Part shown: piece after piece, positions 26,265-36,043 of the stretch
Layout: the number at the start of each line of letters is the position of its first letter
Position numbering within the stretch: the first letter of the stretch is position 1
Source of the DNA: Blautia wexlerae
Lineage (GTDB): Bacteria > Bacillota > Clostridia > Lachnospirales > Lachnospiraceae
NCBI RefSeq assembly: GCF_013300825.1
Contig: NZ_JAAIMY010000012.1
Location: forward strand, 1-64,000
DNA length: 64,000 nucleotides
Direction of reading: 5' to 3'
Notes under the pieces: generated by a model
What the model was told of the DNA's origin: nothing
Databases searched by the model: none
The model's input: the letters and a program-made list of their open reading frames with translations, nothing else
Made by a program: the position numbers and the translations under genes

Positions 26265-27101
26265 ATGGCATTAATGGAAGTGAACTTCTTTTCAAAAGCA
26301 CTGATGCGTCCGGTAACGATGAATGTAATCCTGCCGGCAGATAAGGTGTTTTTTGAAGAGGAAATAGAAGAAGAGAACAAACCGTTTAAGACTTTATATC
26401 TGCTTCACGGAGTAATGGGAAATTATACAGACTGGGTAACAGGAACATGTATTAAGCGATGGGCAGAGGAAAAGAATCTGGCAGTAGTTATGCCTTCCGG
26501 AGCAAATATGTTCTACATGGATCATCCGAATGCAAACGAAAACTACAGCGAATTTATCGGAAAAGAGCTTGTAAAGATTACACGAAGAATGTTTCCGCTA
26601 TCTCACAAAAAAGAAGATACATTTATTGCCGGGCTATCTATGGGAGGATACGGTGCAATCCGAAATGGTCTGAAATACCATGACACATTTGGATATATCG
26701 CAGGTCTTTCTTCTGCTATGATTCTTGAGAAAATGGGGACAGCAGATGACAGTTCTCCTATGTTCTTTGAGAAAAAAAGCTTTCTGGAGAGTGTATTTGG
26801 AGATCTGTCCCGGATTAAAGACTGTGAGATCAATCCGGAATGGATTGCCGAAAATATGAAAAAAGATGGAATCCCATTCCCGCATATGTACCTTGCCTGT
26901 GGACTGGACGATCCGCTTCTTCCTCCGAACCGTAAGTTCAGAGATGCCATGCAGAAACTGGGTGTGGATGTAACTTACGAGGAAGGTCCGGGAGCACATG
27001 AGTGGGATTTCTGGAATCGTTATATTAAGAAAGTCCTGGACTGGCTGCCTCTTGATAAGGACAGCAAAGAAGGGATGAACAGTGGGAATGTAGGACTGTA
27101 A
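26265..27101 (+). CDS. Esterase D/tributyrin esterase-family hydrolase
   Basis: A 278-residue alpha/beta hydrolase of the PF00756 group. The nucleophile elbow is 'AGLSMGGYGAI', the oxyanion region 'LYLLHGVMGNYTDW', and the catalytic His is in 'GAHEWDFWNRYI', with Asp in 'CGLDDPLL'. Without a signal peptide it is intracellular. Related enzymes remove acetyl or feruloyl groups from plant glycan fragments or act on short-chain esters. It lies next to the arabinan locus, which would suit a deacetylase, but it has its own terminator. The start at 26265 is chosen for AGGAGG eight bases upstream. Confidence 0.87.
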   Translation: MALMEVNFFSKALMRPVTMNVILPADKVFFEEEIEEENKPFKTLYLLHGVMGNYTDWVTGTCIKRWAEEKNLAVVMPSGANMFYMDHPNANENYSEFIGKELVKITRRMFPLSHKKEDTFIAGLSMGGYGAIRNGLKYHDTFGYIAGLSSAMILEKMGTADDSSPMFFEKKSFLESVFGDLSRIKDCEINPEWIAENMKKDGIPFPHMYLACGLDDPLLPPNRKFRDAMQKLGVDVTYEEGPGAHEWDFWNRYIKKVLDWLPLDKDSKEGMNSGNVGL

Positions 27102-27104
27102 ATG

Positions 27105-27150
27105 AGAGAGTTGCAACAGATGGATATGAAATCTGTTGTGGCTCTTTTTA
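27105..27150 (+). terminator. Esterase gene terminator
   Basis: AGAG-TGCAACAGAT / ATCTGTTG-GGCTCT stem followed by T5, directly after the stop. Confidence 0.85.
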
Positions 27151-27155
27151 TTTCT

Positions 27156-27189
27156 GTTGCAGGAAATTACTCCGTAATGTTCCTGTAAC
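27156..27189. repeat. 34-bp palindromic repeat, copy 2
   Basis: Same architecture as 23207-23240: arms GTTGCAGG / CCTGTAAC, inner ATTAC / GTAAT, TCC core. Most differences from copy 1 are paired changes that keep the stem, as expected of a structured repeat. Confidence 0.7.
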
Positions 27190-27258
27190 AGAATAAAGCC
27201 CTATGGGCAGGACTCCTTCTTAATACAAAATTATCATAGCAATTTTGCAGAAAATATA

Positions 27259-27287
27259 TTGAATATCAGACAGAAGTTGTGTATAAT
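27259..27287 (+). promoter_or_regulatory. Predicted sigma-A promoter of the GH51-1 gene
   Basis: TTGAAT (27259-27264), 17-base spacer, and TATAAT (27282-27287) preceded by TGTG. The leader is about 70 bases. Confidence 0.75.
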
Positions 27288-27363
27288 GAAAAAACAAAAT
27301 AAAGTATATTATTTTAGAAAAAGGTAAAATAAAAACCTGAAATCATAAACTGTGGAGGTAAAA

Positions 27364-28866
27364 ATGACTAAGCTTGTAATTAATCCATCAAAGAAACAGA
27401 GCAAAATCAATAAAGAGATTTATGGACATTTCTCAGAGCATCTGGGAAGATGTATCTACGAAGGAATCTATGTAGGTGAGGATTCCCCGATTCCGAACAA
27501 GAACGGAATGCGTACAGACGTAGTAGAAGCACTGAAGCATATCAGGATTCCGGTACTTCGCTGGCCGGGTGGATGTTTCGCAGATGAATACCACTGGAAA
27601 GACGGTATCGGACCAAAGGAAACACGTAAAAAAATGATCAACACACACTGGGGCGGTGTGGTAGAGGATAACAGCTTTGGTACACATGAATTTTTTGAAC
27701 TCTGTGAGCAGCTTGGCTGCGAAGCTTATGTTAATGGTAACCTGGGAAGCGGAACAGTTCAGGAAATGTCTGAATGGGTAGAATATATCACATTCGAGGG
27801 TGTTTCTCCGATGGCTGACCTCCGTAAGAAAAACGGACATGAGAAACCATGGAAACTGGATTTCTTTGGAGTTGGAAATGAAAACTGGGGATGTGGCGGA
27901 AATATGAATCCTGACTTCTATGCAAATGAATACCGCCGTTATCAGACTTATGTCCGCAATTATCATCCGGATCACCCAATCCACAAAGTCTGCTGCGGTG
28001 CCAATGTAGATGATTATGAGTGGACTTCCGAAGTATTAAAGACTACACATAATCATTGTCTGAAAGAACTTCACGGAAATATGGATGGTCTTTCTCTTCA
28101 TTATTATGTACATCCGGAAGGATGGGAGATCAAGGGAAGTGCTACAGATTTTGATGATAAGGTATGGTATAAGAGTCTGAATAAAGCGCTCTTTATGGAA
28201 ACTTTGATCGAGCGTCACGGACATATCATGGACGAATATGATCCAGAGAAAAAAATCGGCATGATCGTTGATGAATGGGGCGCATGGTACACAGTAGAAC
28301 CAGGAACAAACCCGGGATTCCTGTATCAGCAGAACACAATGAGAGATGCCCTGATCGCAGGTATCACTTTGAATATCTTTAACAAACACAGCGACAGAGT
28401 AAAGATGGCGAACCTTGCACAGATCGTAAATGTGCTTCAGTCTGTGATTCTTACTGACGGTGCTGATATGATTCTGACACCAACTTATCATGTATTTGAT
28501 ATGTATAAATATCATCAGGATGCAATGCTTGTAGACAGTTCTGTTGAAACAGAAACTATTGGTGTGGAAGACGAATGGCAGGTACCGAACCTGACAGAAT
28601 CCGTATCTGTAGCAGAAGACGGAGCTGTACATATCACACTGACAAACCTGTCTCTGGATAAAGATTATGAAATCAGAACTATCCTTACAGATTACCAGGT
28701 AAATGAAGTTAAAGGTGAGATTGTACACGGTGAAATGCACGAAATGAATACCTTCGAAACACCGGATCAGGTTCGTGTAAAAGAATTTAACGAAGTGGAA
28801 AAAACAGCAGAGGGAATTAAATTTACAATTCCTAAATGCAGTGTTCTCCATCTGGAAGTAAGATAA
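27364..28866 (+). CDS. abfA: GH51 alpha-L-arabinofuranosidase (first copy)
   Basis: A 500-residue cytoplasmic enzyme removing terminal arabinofuranose from arabinan or arabinoxylan oligosaccharides. The acid/base is Glu173 in '[12 protein letters not shown]' and the nucleophile Glu304 in 'IVDEWGAWY'. The N-terminal '[24 protein letters not shown]' and '[15 protein letters not shown]' are GH51 signatures. The start at 27364 has GGAGG five bases upstream. It begins an arabinose locus with DUF6171, GH127 and a second GH51 that shares the fold but is quite different in sequence, suggesting different linkage preference. Confidence 0.93.
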   Translation: MTKLVINPSKKQSKINKEIYGHFSEHLGRCIYEGIYVGEDSPIPNKNGMRTDVVEALKHIRIPVLRWPGGCFADEYHWKDGIGPKETRKKMINTHWGGVVEDNSFGTHEFFELCEQLGCEAYVNGNLGSGTVQEMSEWVEYITFEGVSPMADLRKKNGHEKPWKLDFFGVGNENWGCGGNMNPDFYANEYRRYQTYVRNYHPDHPIHKVCCGANVDDYEWTSEVLKTTHNHCLKELHGNMDGLSLHYYVHPEGWEIKGSATDFDDKVWYKSLNKALFMETLIERHGHIMDEYDPEKKIGMIVDEWGAWYTVEPGTNPGFLYQQNTMRDALIAGITLNIFNKHSDRVKMANLAQIVNVLQSVILTDGADMILTPTYHVFDMYKYHQDAMLVDSSVETETIGVEDEWQVPNLTESVSVAEDGAVHITLTNLSLDKDYEIRTILTDYQVNEVKGEIVHGEMHEMNTFETPDQVRVKEFNEVEKTAEGIKFTIPKCSVLHLEVR

Positions 28867-28916
28867 TTACAGTATTTTTAAACAGATAAAATGGAAGATT
28901 AATAAACTTTACAAAT

Positions 28917-28963
28917 TCACAGAAAATGCCGCTTCTGACAAAACAGGCAGGTATTTTCTGTGA
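28917..28963. promoter_or_regulatory. Inverted repeat upstream of the DUF6171-GH127 pair
   Basis: TTCACAGAAAAT / ATTTTCTGTGAA, 12 bases each, separated by about 23 bases. A TATAAT lies just downstream at 28968-28973. It may act as an operator or as the end of the GH51 transcript; T runs are weak, so an operator seems more likely. Confidence 0.45.
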
Positions 28964-28997
28964 ACATTTATAATGGAAACAAAAAGGAGACTAAGGT

Positions 28998-29270
28998 ATG
29001 AATGGGAAGCTGCGTGTGTGCAGGAAATGTCTGCCCGGACAGAAGAATGAAGAAGCTTTTTATGAGGATCTGTCACGCTATATTCAGCGTATGGATGAAG
29101 AGCTGAAAGTAGATCAGCAGACCTATGAGAAAAGGCTTGGCATATGCAGCTCCTGTGAACGATTAATGAGTGGGATGTGCAGGCTCTGCGGATGCTTTGT
29201 AGAACTGCGGGCTGTACAGAAGGTGCAAAAATGTCCGGATCTGCCGGCAAAATGGGAGGCGCAGAAATGA
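28998..29270 (+). CDS. DUF6171-family small cysteine-rich protein
   Basis: A 90-residue protein of the DUF6171 type with Cys pairs in 'VCRKC' (8, 11), 'CSSC' (50, 53), 'CRLCGC' (61, 64, 66) and a last Cys at 79, a layout suited to two zinc-ribbon-like sites. The role is unknown. The stop overlaps the start of the GH127 gene (ATGA), so the two are translationally coupled. A clear AAAGGAG precedes the ATG. Confidence 0.75.
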   Translation: MNGKLRVCRKCLPGQKNEEAFYEDLSRYIQRMDEELKVDQQTYEKRLGICSSCERLMSGMCRLCGCFVELRAVQKVQKCPDLPAKWEAQK

Positions 29271-31195
29271 AAGAAGGTTTAAAGAGCAGTTTGCTGAATA
29301 AGGTAAAAGTAACGGATAAATTCTGGCGAGGATATCAGGAACTGGTAATGAATACAGTAATTCCTTATCAGGAGAAAATATTAAATGATGAGATTCCGGG
29401 AGTGGAAAAGAGCCATGCATTGGCAAACTTCCGTATTGCAGCGGGATTGGAAGAGGGTGAATTTTACGGAATGGTTTTCCAGGACAGTGATGTTGCCAAA
29501 TGGCTGGAAGGTGTAGCGTATGCACTGGAAGTCCGACCGGATGCTGAACTGGAAGAACGTGCAGATAAGGTTATTGAAATCATTGAAAAAGCGCAGCAGG
29601 ATGACGGTTATCTGAATACTTTTTTCACGATCAAAGAGCCGGAACACCGCTGGCAGAACTTACAGGAATGCCATGAATTATACTGTGCCGGACATATGAT
29701 GGAAGCAGCGGCGGCTTACTATGAGGTGACTGGAAAAGACCGTCTGCTTCATGTAATGGAGCGCATGGCAGAACATATCGGGAAACGTTTTGGAACAGAA
29801 GAAGGTAAAGAACCGGGCATTCCGGGACATCAGGAAATCGAGCTGGGACTTCTGCGTCTCTATGAAGTAACCGGAAAAGAAAATTACAAAGACCTTGCCA
29901 GATATTTCATTGAACAGCGTGGAAAAGATCCGGATTACTTTGTCAAAGAGAGGAAAAAAAGAGGCTGGGTTCACTTTGATATGGATGTGCATAACAGAGA
30001 ATATAACCAGGTACATGCTACTGTCTATGAGCAGAAAGAAGCAGTAGGACACAGTGTCCGTGCAGTTTACATGTATACTGCCATGGCAGAACTGGCTTCT
30101 CTTTACAAAGATGAAAAACTCTATCAGGCATGCTGTGATCTCTGGGAGAACATGACTCAGAAGAGAATGTATATCACCGGAGGAATCGGCAGTACCGTAG
30201 ACGGCGAGGCATTTACCATTGATTATGATCTGCCAAATGACACCGTTTATGCGGAAACCTGTGCATCCATCGGACTGGTATTTTTTGCAAGAAAGATGCT
30301 TGATAATGTGATGGATGGACGCTATGCAGATGTGATGGAACGAGCACTTTATAATGGGATCATCAGCGGAATGCAGCTTGACGGAAAGAGATTTTTCTAT
30401 GTAAATCCACTGGAAACAGAACCTGGAGTCAGCGGAAAATTATATGGATATAAGCATGTTCTGCCGGAGCGTCCGGGCTGGTATACATGTGCATGTTGTC
30501 CTCCCAATGTAGTGCGTCTGCTGATGTCTCTTGGCAAATATCTGTGGAGTGAGACTGAAGAGGGAGTTTATTCTCATATCCCGGCAGGCACAGAAGCACA
30601 CTTTGATAAGATGGATGTAACTGTAGAAAGCAACTATCCGTGGGATGGCAGAGTGACCTATCATATAACCGGAAAAACAGAGGAAGAGACTATCCTGGGA
30701 ATCCATATCCCATCCTGGGTACGTCCGGGTTCTGTTCAGGTACGTATAAATGGAAAAGAGAAGAATATCACTGCAGATGTGGAAAAAGGATATCTGATCC
30801 TTAAGAGAGTGTGGGAAAATGATGAAGTAGAACTTGTTTTTCCGATGAAGATCCGCAAGATTTATGCAAACCTTAAAATAAGGGAAGATGCCGGCTGTGT
30901 AGCATTTATGCGCGGGCCGATCGTTTATTGTTTCGAGGGTGTGGACAATCCCGGCCTGCTTCAGTCTTACCACATCTTTGAAGATGCAAAGATGGAAGAG
31001 GAAGTCTGCAAAGAAGGCCTGCTGGAAGGCTACGTCCTGCTTAAGATCAAAGCACGTAAGCTGGAAACAGTGGGAGATTCTCTGTACAGTGATATTGCAC
31101 CGGTGAGAACGCTGACAACACTGACAGCAGTGCCGTATTACACATGGGGCAACCGCGGAGAAAATCAGATGAGAGTCTGGATGCGCGGAGAATAA
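29267..31195 (+). CDS. GH127 beta-L-arabinofuranosidase
   Basis: A 642-residue cytoplasmic enzyme of the DUF1680/GH127 family. The metal and catalytic residues correspond to Glu314 in 'VDGEAFT', Cys332 in 'VYAETCAS' and Cys410/Cys411 in 'WYTCACCPPN'; in characterised members the last-but-one Cys is the nucleophile and zinc is bound by the three Cys and the Glu. The start at 29267 is set by GGGAGG ten bases upstream and by the ATGA overlap with DUF6171. It releases beta-linked arabinofuranose, complementing the alpha-acting GH51 enzymes on both sides. The length is usual for the family. Confidence 0.92.
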   Translation: MKEGLKSSLLNKVKVTDKFWRGYQELVMNTVIPYQEKILNDEIPGVEKSHALANFRIAAGLEEGEFYGMVFQDSDVAKWLEGVAYALEVRPDAELEERADKVIEIIEKAQQDDGYLNTFFTIKEPEHRWQNLQECHELYCAGHMMEAAAAYYEVTGKDRLLHVMERMAEHIGKRFGTEEGKEPGIPGHQEIELGLLRLYEVTGKENYKDLARYFIEQRGKDPDYFVKERKKRGWVHFDMDVHNREYNQVHATVYEQKEAVGHSVRAVYMYTAMAELASLYKDEKLYQACCDLWENMTQKRMYITGGIGSTVDGEAFTIDYDLPNDTVYAETCASIGLVFFARKMLDNVMDGRYADVMERALYNGIISGMQLDGKRFFYVNPLETEPGVSGKLYGYKHVLPERPGWYTCACCPPNVVRLLMSLGKYLWSETEEGVYSHIPAGTEAHFDKMDVTVESNYPWDGRVTYHITGKTEEETILGIHIPSWVRPGSVQVRINGKEKNITADVEKGYLILKRVWENDEVELVFPMKIRKIYANLKIREDAGCVAFMRGPIVYCFEGVDNPGLLQSYHIFEDAKMEEEVCKEGLLEGYVLLKIKARKLETVGDSLYSDIAPVRTLTTLTAVPYYTWGNRGENQMRVWMRGE

Positions 31196-31221
31196 CCGGA
31201 GAATCAGATGAAATATAAAAC

Positions 31222-31267
31222 AAAAGCAAGGAACTATGTGGCAAAACACATCGGTTCCTTGCTTTTT
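31222..31267. terminator. Terminator between GH127 and the ArsR-type regulator
   Basis: AAAGCAAGGAAC / GTTCCTTGCTTT stem with an inner TATGTG/CACAT helix and T5 at the end. It lies between convergent genes and has A and T runs on both sides. Confidence 0.88.
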
Positions 31268-31291
31268 GCTGTTTTCAGATATTCTGTAAAA

Positions 31292-32215
31292 TTATACATT
31301 TGGAGTATAATGCACTTTCACATTAATATCCTGATTATAGTTTCCGAAATCTTTTCCGAAGAGTGTCAGACCGCCAATATTCTGAGATGGTTCATCCACC
31401 TGGAAACGGAATACCATATCATCCTGAGAGGTAAAAGTGAGCTGCTGTGTATTCACATCAGAGATCTTTAATCCATCGATAAAAGTACCGTGACGGTCAA
31501 TGACAAGCATCTTCAGAAGACCATACTGATTCCAGTTCGGGAACCACCAGTCGGGAGTGAATATACCGTGGACATCACCGAAATCTCCGGGGCTTGTCCA
31601 GGTTCCGACCTTTGTATTATTCAGGAAAAAGGAAATATCAGAAGGCCAGTCACTGTTGACTCCGGGAGCTTCTGAACTGATTTCAAAGGAGAGTGTCAGC
31701 CGGTCAATCCTCTGTCCCGGAGGTAGCATATTTGGAATGCGGTAATCAATAAATCCCCGTCCAAACCATAAAATCTTTGCATCTACATGGCTCGGATGAG
31801 CAAAATAACGAGGATCATCTACCTCACCGATGAGATTATCGGTAGTAGACAGCCCACAGGTTGGATAGACAGAATAATTAAAGTAGTTGCCGATCGGAAT
31901 GTCAATAGAGTAACTGTTCTCAGCTGGGCTGTCATTGTTAGAGGCAATATCAACCAGGATCTTGTCAACATTAATGCGACAGACCTTCTGGTTTCCGTGG
32001 CCGGAATGCTCTGGAAGAATTGCGAGAATTCCGGATTCTTCGAGTTTCTTTACATGGCTGGTCAGGGCACCGTTGGTAATCCCCAGACTGGAAGCCAGTT
32101 CATTCATATTCATTTCCTGATGCTCAAGGAGAGTCTGGATCAGCCGTATGCGGATGTCAGAACCAAGAGCTTTGAAGACAGGGACCGCCTGCTCCAGACT
32201 TTTAATATATAACAT
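31292..32215 (-). CDS. ArsR-type transcriptional regulator with large C-terminal domain
   Basis: The 307-residue protein has an N-terminal winged helix ('FKALGSDIRIRLIQTLLEHQEMNMNELASSLGITNGALTSHVKKLEESGIL') followed by about 220 residues rich in aromatic and beta-prone sequence ('WFGRGFIDYRIPNMLPPGQRIDRLTLSFEIS', 'TPDWWFPNWNQYG'). This second part resembles sugar-binding beta-sandwich folds rather than the metal sites of ordinary ArsR proteins. It lies in the arabinose locus, divergent from the GH43/permease remnant and GH51-2, and probably senses an arabinose derivative there. The TGCAACG repeats upstream are candidate binding sites. The domain's identity is inference. Confidence 0.78.
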   Translation of the reverse strand: MLYIKSLEQAVPVFKALGSDIRIRLIQTLLEHQEMNMNELASSLGITNGALTSHVKKLEESGILAILPEHSGHGNQKVCRINVDKILVDIASNNDSPAENSYSIDIPIGNYFNYSVYPTCGLSTTDNLIGEVDDPRYFAHPSHVDAKILWFGRGFIDYRIPNMLPPGQRIDRLTLSFEISSEAPGVNSDWPSDISFFLNNTKVGTWTSPGDFGDVHGIFTPDWWFPNWNQYGLLKMLVIDRHGTFIDGLKISDVNTQQLTFTSQDDMVFRFQVDEPSQNIGGLTLFGKDFGNYNQDINVKVHYTPNV

Positions 32216-32246
32216 AACGGATTTCCCTTTCTGTTAAAAATGATTT

Positions 32247-32293
32247 TGCAACGTTTACGGTAAATTATAACGAATCTGCAAAAAATGTGCAAC
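32247..32293. promoter_or_regulatory. Candidate operator: TGCAACG direct repeats
   Basis: TGCAACG occurs at 32247-32253 and 32287-32293, 40 bases apart (about four helical turns), between the divergent regulator and the arabinose operon. A related TCTGCAAA lies between them. It is a plausible site for the ArsR-type regulator. Confidence 0.45.
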
Positions 32294-32311
32294 GAAAAGA
32301 AAAAAATATAG

Positions 32312-32340
32312 TTGATATTTTCTGAAAAATGCAGTACAAT
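32312..32340 (+). promoter_or_regulatory. Predicted sigma-A promoter of the remnant-GH51-2 operon
   Basis: TTGATA (32312-32317), 17-base spacer, TACAAT (32335-32340). It stands 62 bases before the GH43 remnant and can drive transcription through to GH51-2 at 33203. Confidence 0.7.
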
Positions 32341-32401
32341 TTTAAATATATAAAAATAATTTATATAGACCTAAAATAAAAAGCGGACAGGGGGACGTAC
32401 A

Positions 32402-32524
32402 ATGAGTGAAGAACTTAAGTATAATGAGCCATGGATTCTGCAGAGAGCAGATCCATATGTTTACCGCCACACAGATGGAAACTATTATTTTACAGCATGG
32501 AATCTGCGAAGTCTGCAGATCTGA
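32402..32524 (+). pseudogene. GH43 glycosidase N-terminal remnant
   Basis: A start ATG and 33 codons encode the typical beginning of an intracellular GH43 arabinanase/arabinosidase, 'YNEPWILQRADPYVYRHTDGNYYFTA', including the catalytic-base Asp in 'RADPYV'. After that the frame gives 'WNLRSLQI' and a stop. The remaining gene, about 270 codons, is missing, and the sequence continues into the permease remnant. It still carries its promoter upstream. Confidence 0.75.
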
Positions 32525-32856
32525 GAAACTGGATCGGTTTTTCTTCCGGTGCCAACGCAAAACAGAAATTCTGGTATCTCACACTGCCGCTTCTGAAACC
32601 GACAACCATCTATGTTGTTACAATTTCCGTATATGCCGGTCTGTCCATGTTCCTTGAGAGTTTCATGTTGTGGAATGGTAACTCCTCACCGAAGAACATT
32701 GGTCTTACTATCGTAGGATATCTGTATAAACGTGGTATTGAGAAAAATGATATGGGTTATGCGTGTGCTGTAGGTATGGTGCTTCTGGTGATTGCCCTGG
32801 CTATCAATGTTGTCCAGCTTGTGGCAACAGGAACATTCAAGAAGGAGGAAAAGTGA
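32501..32856 (+). pseudogene. CUT1 sugar permease, C-terminal remnant
   Basis: From about codon 25 of this frame the sequence is the C-terminal half of a MalF-type permease: 'GANAKQKFWYLTLPLLKPTTIYVVTISVYAGLS' is the end of the EAA loop and the following helix, running to 'VATGTFKKEEK'. The N-terminal half, start codon and binding-protein gene are gone. The bases before it ('SADLRNW') resemble an internal piece of the GH43 enzyme, so two deletions probably meet here. The coding sequence itself is well preserved, which points to a recent event. Confidence 0.78.
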
Positions 32857-32857
32857 T

Positions 32858-33172
32858 ATGGCAAAAACAGCAGCTCAGCCAAAGACAATGGAATCAAATC
32901 ATAAAGTTGCGTCTGTATTATCCACAGGGCTTTTCGCTATCCTCTGTGCAATGGGTTCCTGGAACAATATGTTATGGCCGATGCTGGTATTCCGTGATAC
33001 AAGCAAATTTACACTGCAGATCGGTCTGAACACACTGCTTACACCTTATGGAAATAACTACAACCTTCTGATCGCAGGTTCCATGGTTGGTATCCTTCCG
33101 ATCCTGATCATCTATCTGATCTTCCAGAGATATCTGATCGATGGTATGACATCCGGTGCTGTCAAAGGTTGA
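32858..33172 (+). pseudogene. CUT1 sugar permease (MalG type) with internal deletion
   Basis: The frame starts properly (ATG after AAGGAGG) with a permease N-terminus, 'MESNHKVASVLSTGLFAI', and ends with a proper MalG-like C-terminus, 'SWNNMLWPMLVFRDTSKFTLQIGLN' to 'LIDGMTSGAVKG'. In between, about 150 residues are missing without loss of frame, including most membrane helices and the EAA loop needed to contact the ATPase. The 104-residue product would not transport. It sits 30 bases before GH51-2 and may keep translation coupled to that gene. Confidence 0.78.
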
Positions 33173-33175
33173 TAA

Positions 33176-34726
<1,551 letters not shown>

Positions 34727-34766
34727 AATATCCTGTCTGAATAATTCCGGAATATATAGCTGATTG

Positions 34767-34810
34767 TAAAAGGGATTGCAGAGTTATGAAAACTCATGCA
34801 ATCCCTTTTT
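34767..34810. terminator. Terminator between GH51-2 and the RpiR-type regulator
   Basis: AAAAGGGATTGCA-GAGTT / AACTC-TGCAATCCCTTTT stem with T5; usable from both strands of this convergent pair. Confidence 0.88.
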
Positions 34811-34828
34811 GATATCTCCGTCTGACGA

Positions 34829-35656
34829 TTATTTGCTTAAATGTGGCTGAAGTGTCTGTATCGTATATTCATGCAATGCTTCTTTTTTGCTTCTGTCAAT
34901 CTGCAGATAATGAGCATAAAGTACGTCCAGAACCAGCAGAATCGGAAACTGCGGGGAAATGATATTTCCATATTCCAGATGTTCCATACTTGCAAAGATC
35001 AGTGTCTCATCGCAGAATTCCTGATAGGATTTATCCTGTCTTGCAGTCATGAGAAGAGTGTAAGCGCCTATCTGATGAGCTGCTCTCAGGGAGGAAATGA
35101 TATCTTCTGTCTGTCCACTGACGCTGATTCCGATGACCAGACAGCTTTCATCAAGAATAACAGAGTTTACCTTCATAATGTGGCTGTCTGTAATTGCTTC
35201 GATATTCAGACCGATTCTCATAAAGCGCAGTTTCATTTCCTGAGCCACAAGCCCGGAACTGCCTCTTCCATAGACATACACCCGTGGTTTGGAAACCAGA
35301 AGTCTGGTGATATGTGCAATCTGGGCTTTATCCAGCAGGGCATTAGCCTTATTAAGAAGTTCCTGATAAGTATTAAATTCTGAAATCTCGAAGTTTGGAA
35401 CGTTTTCCTCTGTTTCAGGGATAAGACTCTGCTTATATTCATAAATAAATTCTCTGTATCCATGGAAACCACATTTCTGGGCAAAGCGTGAAAGAGACGC
35501 TTCTGATACATAGAGGATTCCGGAGATATGTCTGGAAGAAAGATCTTCCTCTTCTGTATTATTCATAAAGAAATCTGCAATCGTTCTTTCCAGTGGTGTA
35601 AATGTATGATAATAAGATTCAATTAATGGAATAATTTTCTGTTTGTTTAATGACAT
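34829..35656 (-). CDS. MurR/RpiR-family regulator with SIS domain
   Basis: A 275-residue regulator with an N-terminal HTH_6 domain ('LIESYYHTFTPLERTIADFFMNN', 'DLSSRHISGILYVSEASLSRFAQKCGFHGYREF') and a C-terminal SIS sugar-phosphate-binding domain ('VYVYGRGSSGLVAQEMKLRFMRIGLN', 'GISVSGQTEDIISSL'). It is divergent from nagB and nagA and close to nanE, so it most likely senses an amino-sugar phosphate such as GlcNAc-6-P or ManNAc-6-P and controls that pathway. A GGAAGG-type ribosome site precedes the ATG. Confidence 0.9.
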   Translation of the reverse strand: MSLNKQKIIPLIESYYHTFTPLERTIADFFMNNTEEEDLSSRHISGILYVSEASLSRFAQKCGFHGYREFIYEYKQSLIPETEENVPNFEISEFNTYQELLNKANALLDKAQIAHITRLLVSKPRVYVYGRGSSGLVAQEMKLRFMRIGLNIEAITDSHIMKVNSVILDESCLVIGISVSGQTEDIISSLRAAHQIGAYTLLMTARQDKSYQEFCDETLIFASMEHLEYGNIISPQFPILLVLDVLYAHYLQIDRSKKEALHEYTIQTLQPHLSK

Positions 35657-36043
35657 GTAAAAGCCTTCCTTTTTATTTCTGCAAATAGGCTGTCCGGGTT
35701 AAAAGATATTTTGATTCAAAACCACAATATCACTATATCACGCTCTTTTGAGATTCTCAAGAAAATATGTAAATAATTTCATATATCAGTAAAAACAAAG
35801 AAAGTAATTTCAAAAACAAAGAAAAATAGTTGGCCGGAAAGACCGGAAAAAATGAAGGCTGAAAGAAGATTCTAAACAAACCATATTTATTGAAAATAAA
35901 TTCATTGCCAATTATAATGAATTTATATGATTCAGGTTCAGAATGTCTTTTATCACTGGCATTTTTTAAAAGGCGATTATCGGATGTGGATGTAGACAAT
36001 AACAAATCTGTCAGAACGTGTTATAATGAAAAGGAGAAAAAAT
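35657..36043. other. Divergent regulatory region between the RpiR-type gene and nagB
   Basis: About 390 bp without a gene. The nagB side has TATAAT at 36021-36026 with a weak -35 (ATAACA, 17-base spacer), giving a very short leader. A CCGG hairpin (GGCCGG / CCGG) occurs near 35833-35850. AT-rich repeats of 'aaacaaagaaa' lie near 35794-35827. No operator can be assigned with confidence. Confidence 0.5.

Noticed and set aside
27433-28851. Long minus-strand open frames inside the first GH51 gene
   Set aside because: They lie entirely opposite a well-supported enzyme gene, have no ribosome sites or family features, and reflect codon use on the coding strand.
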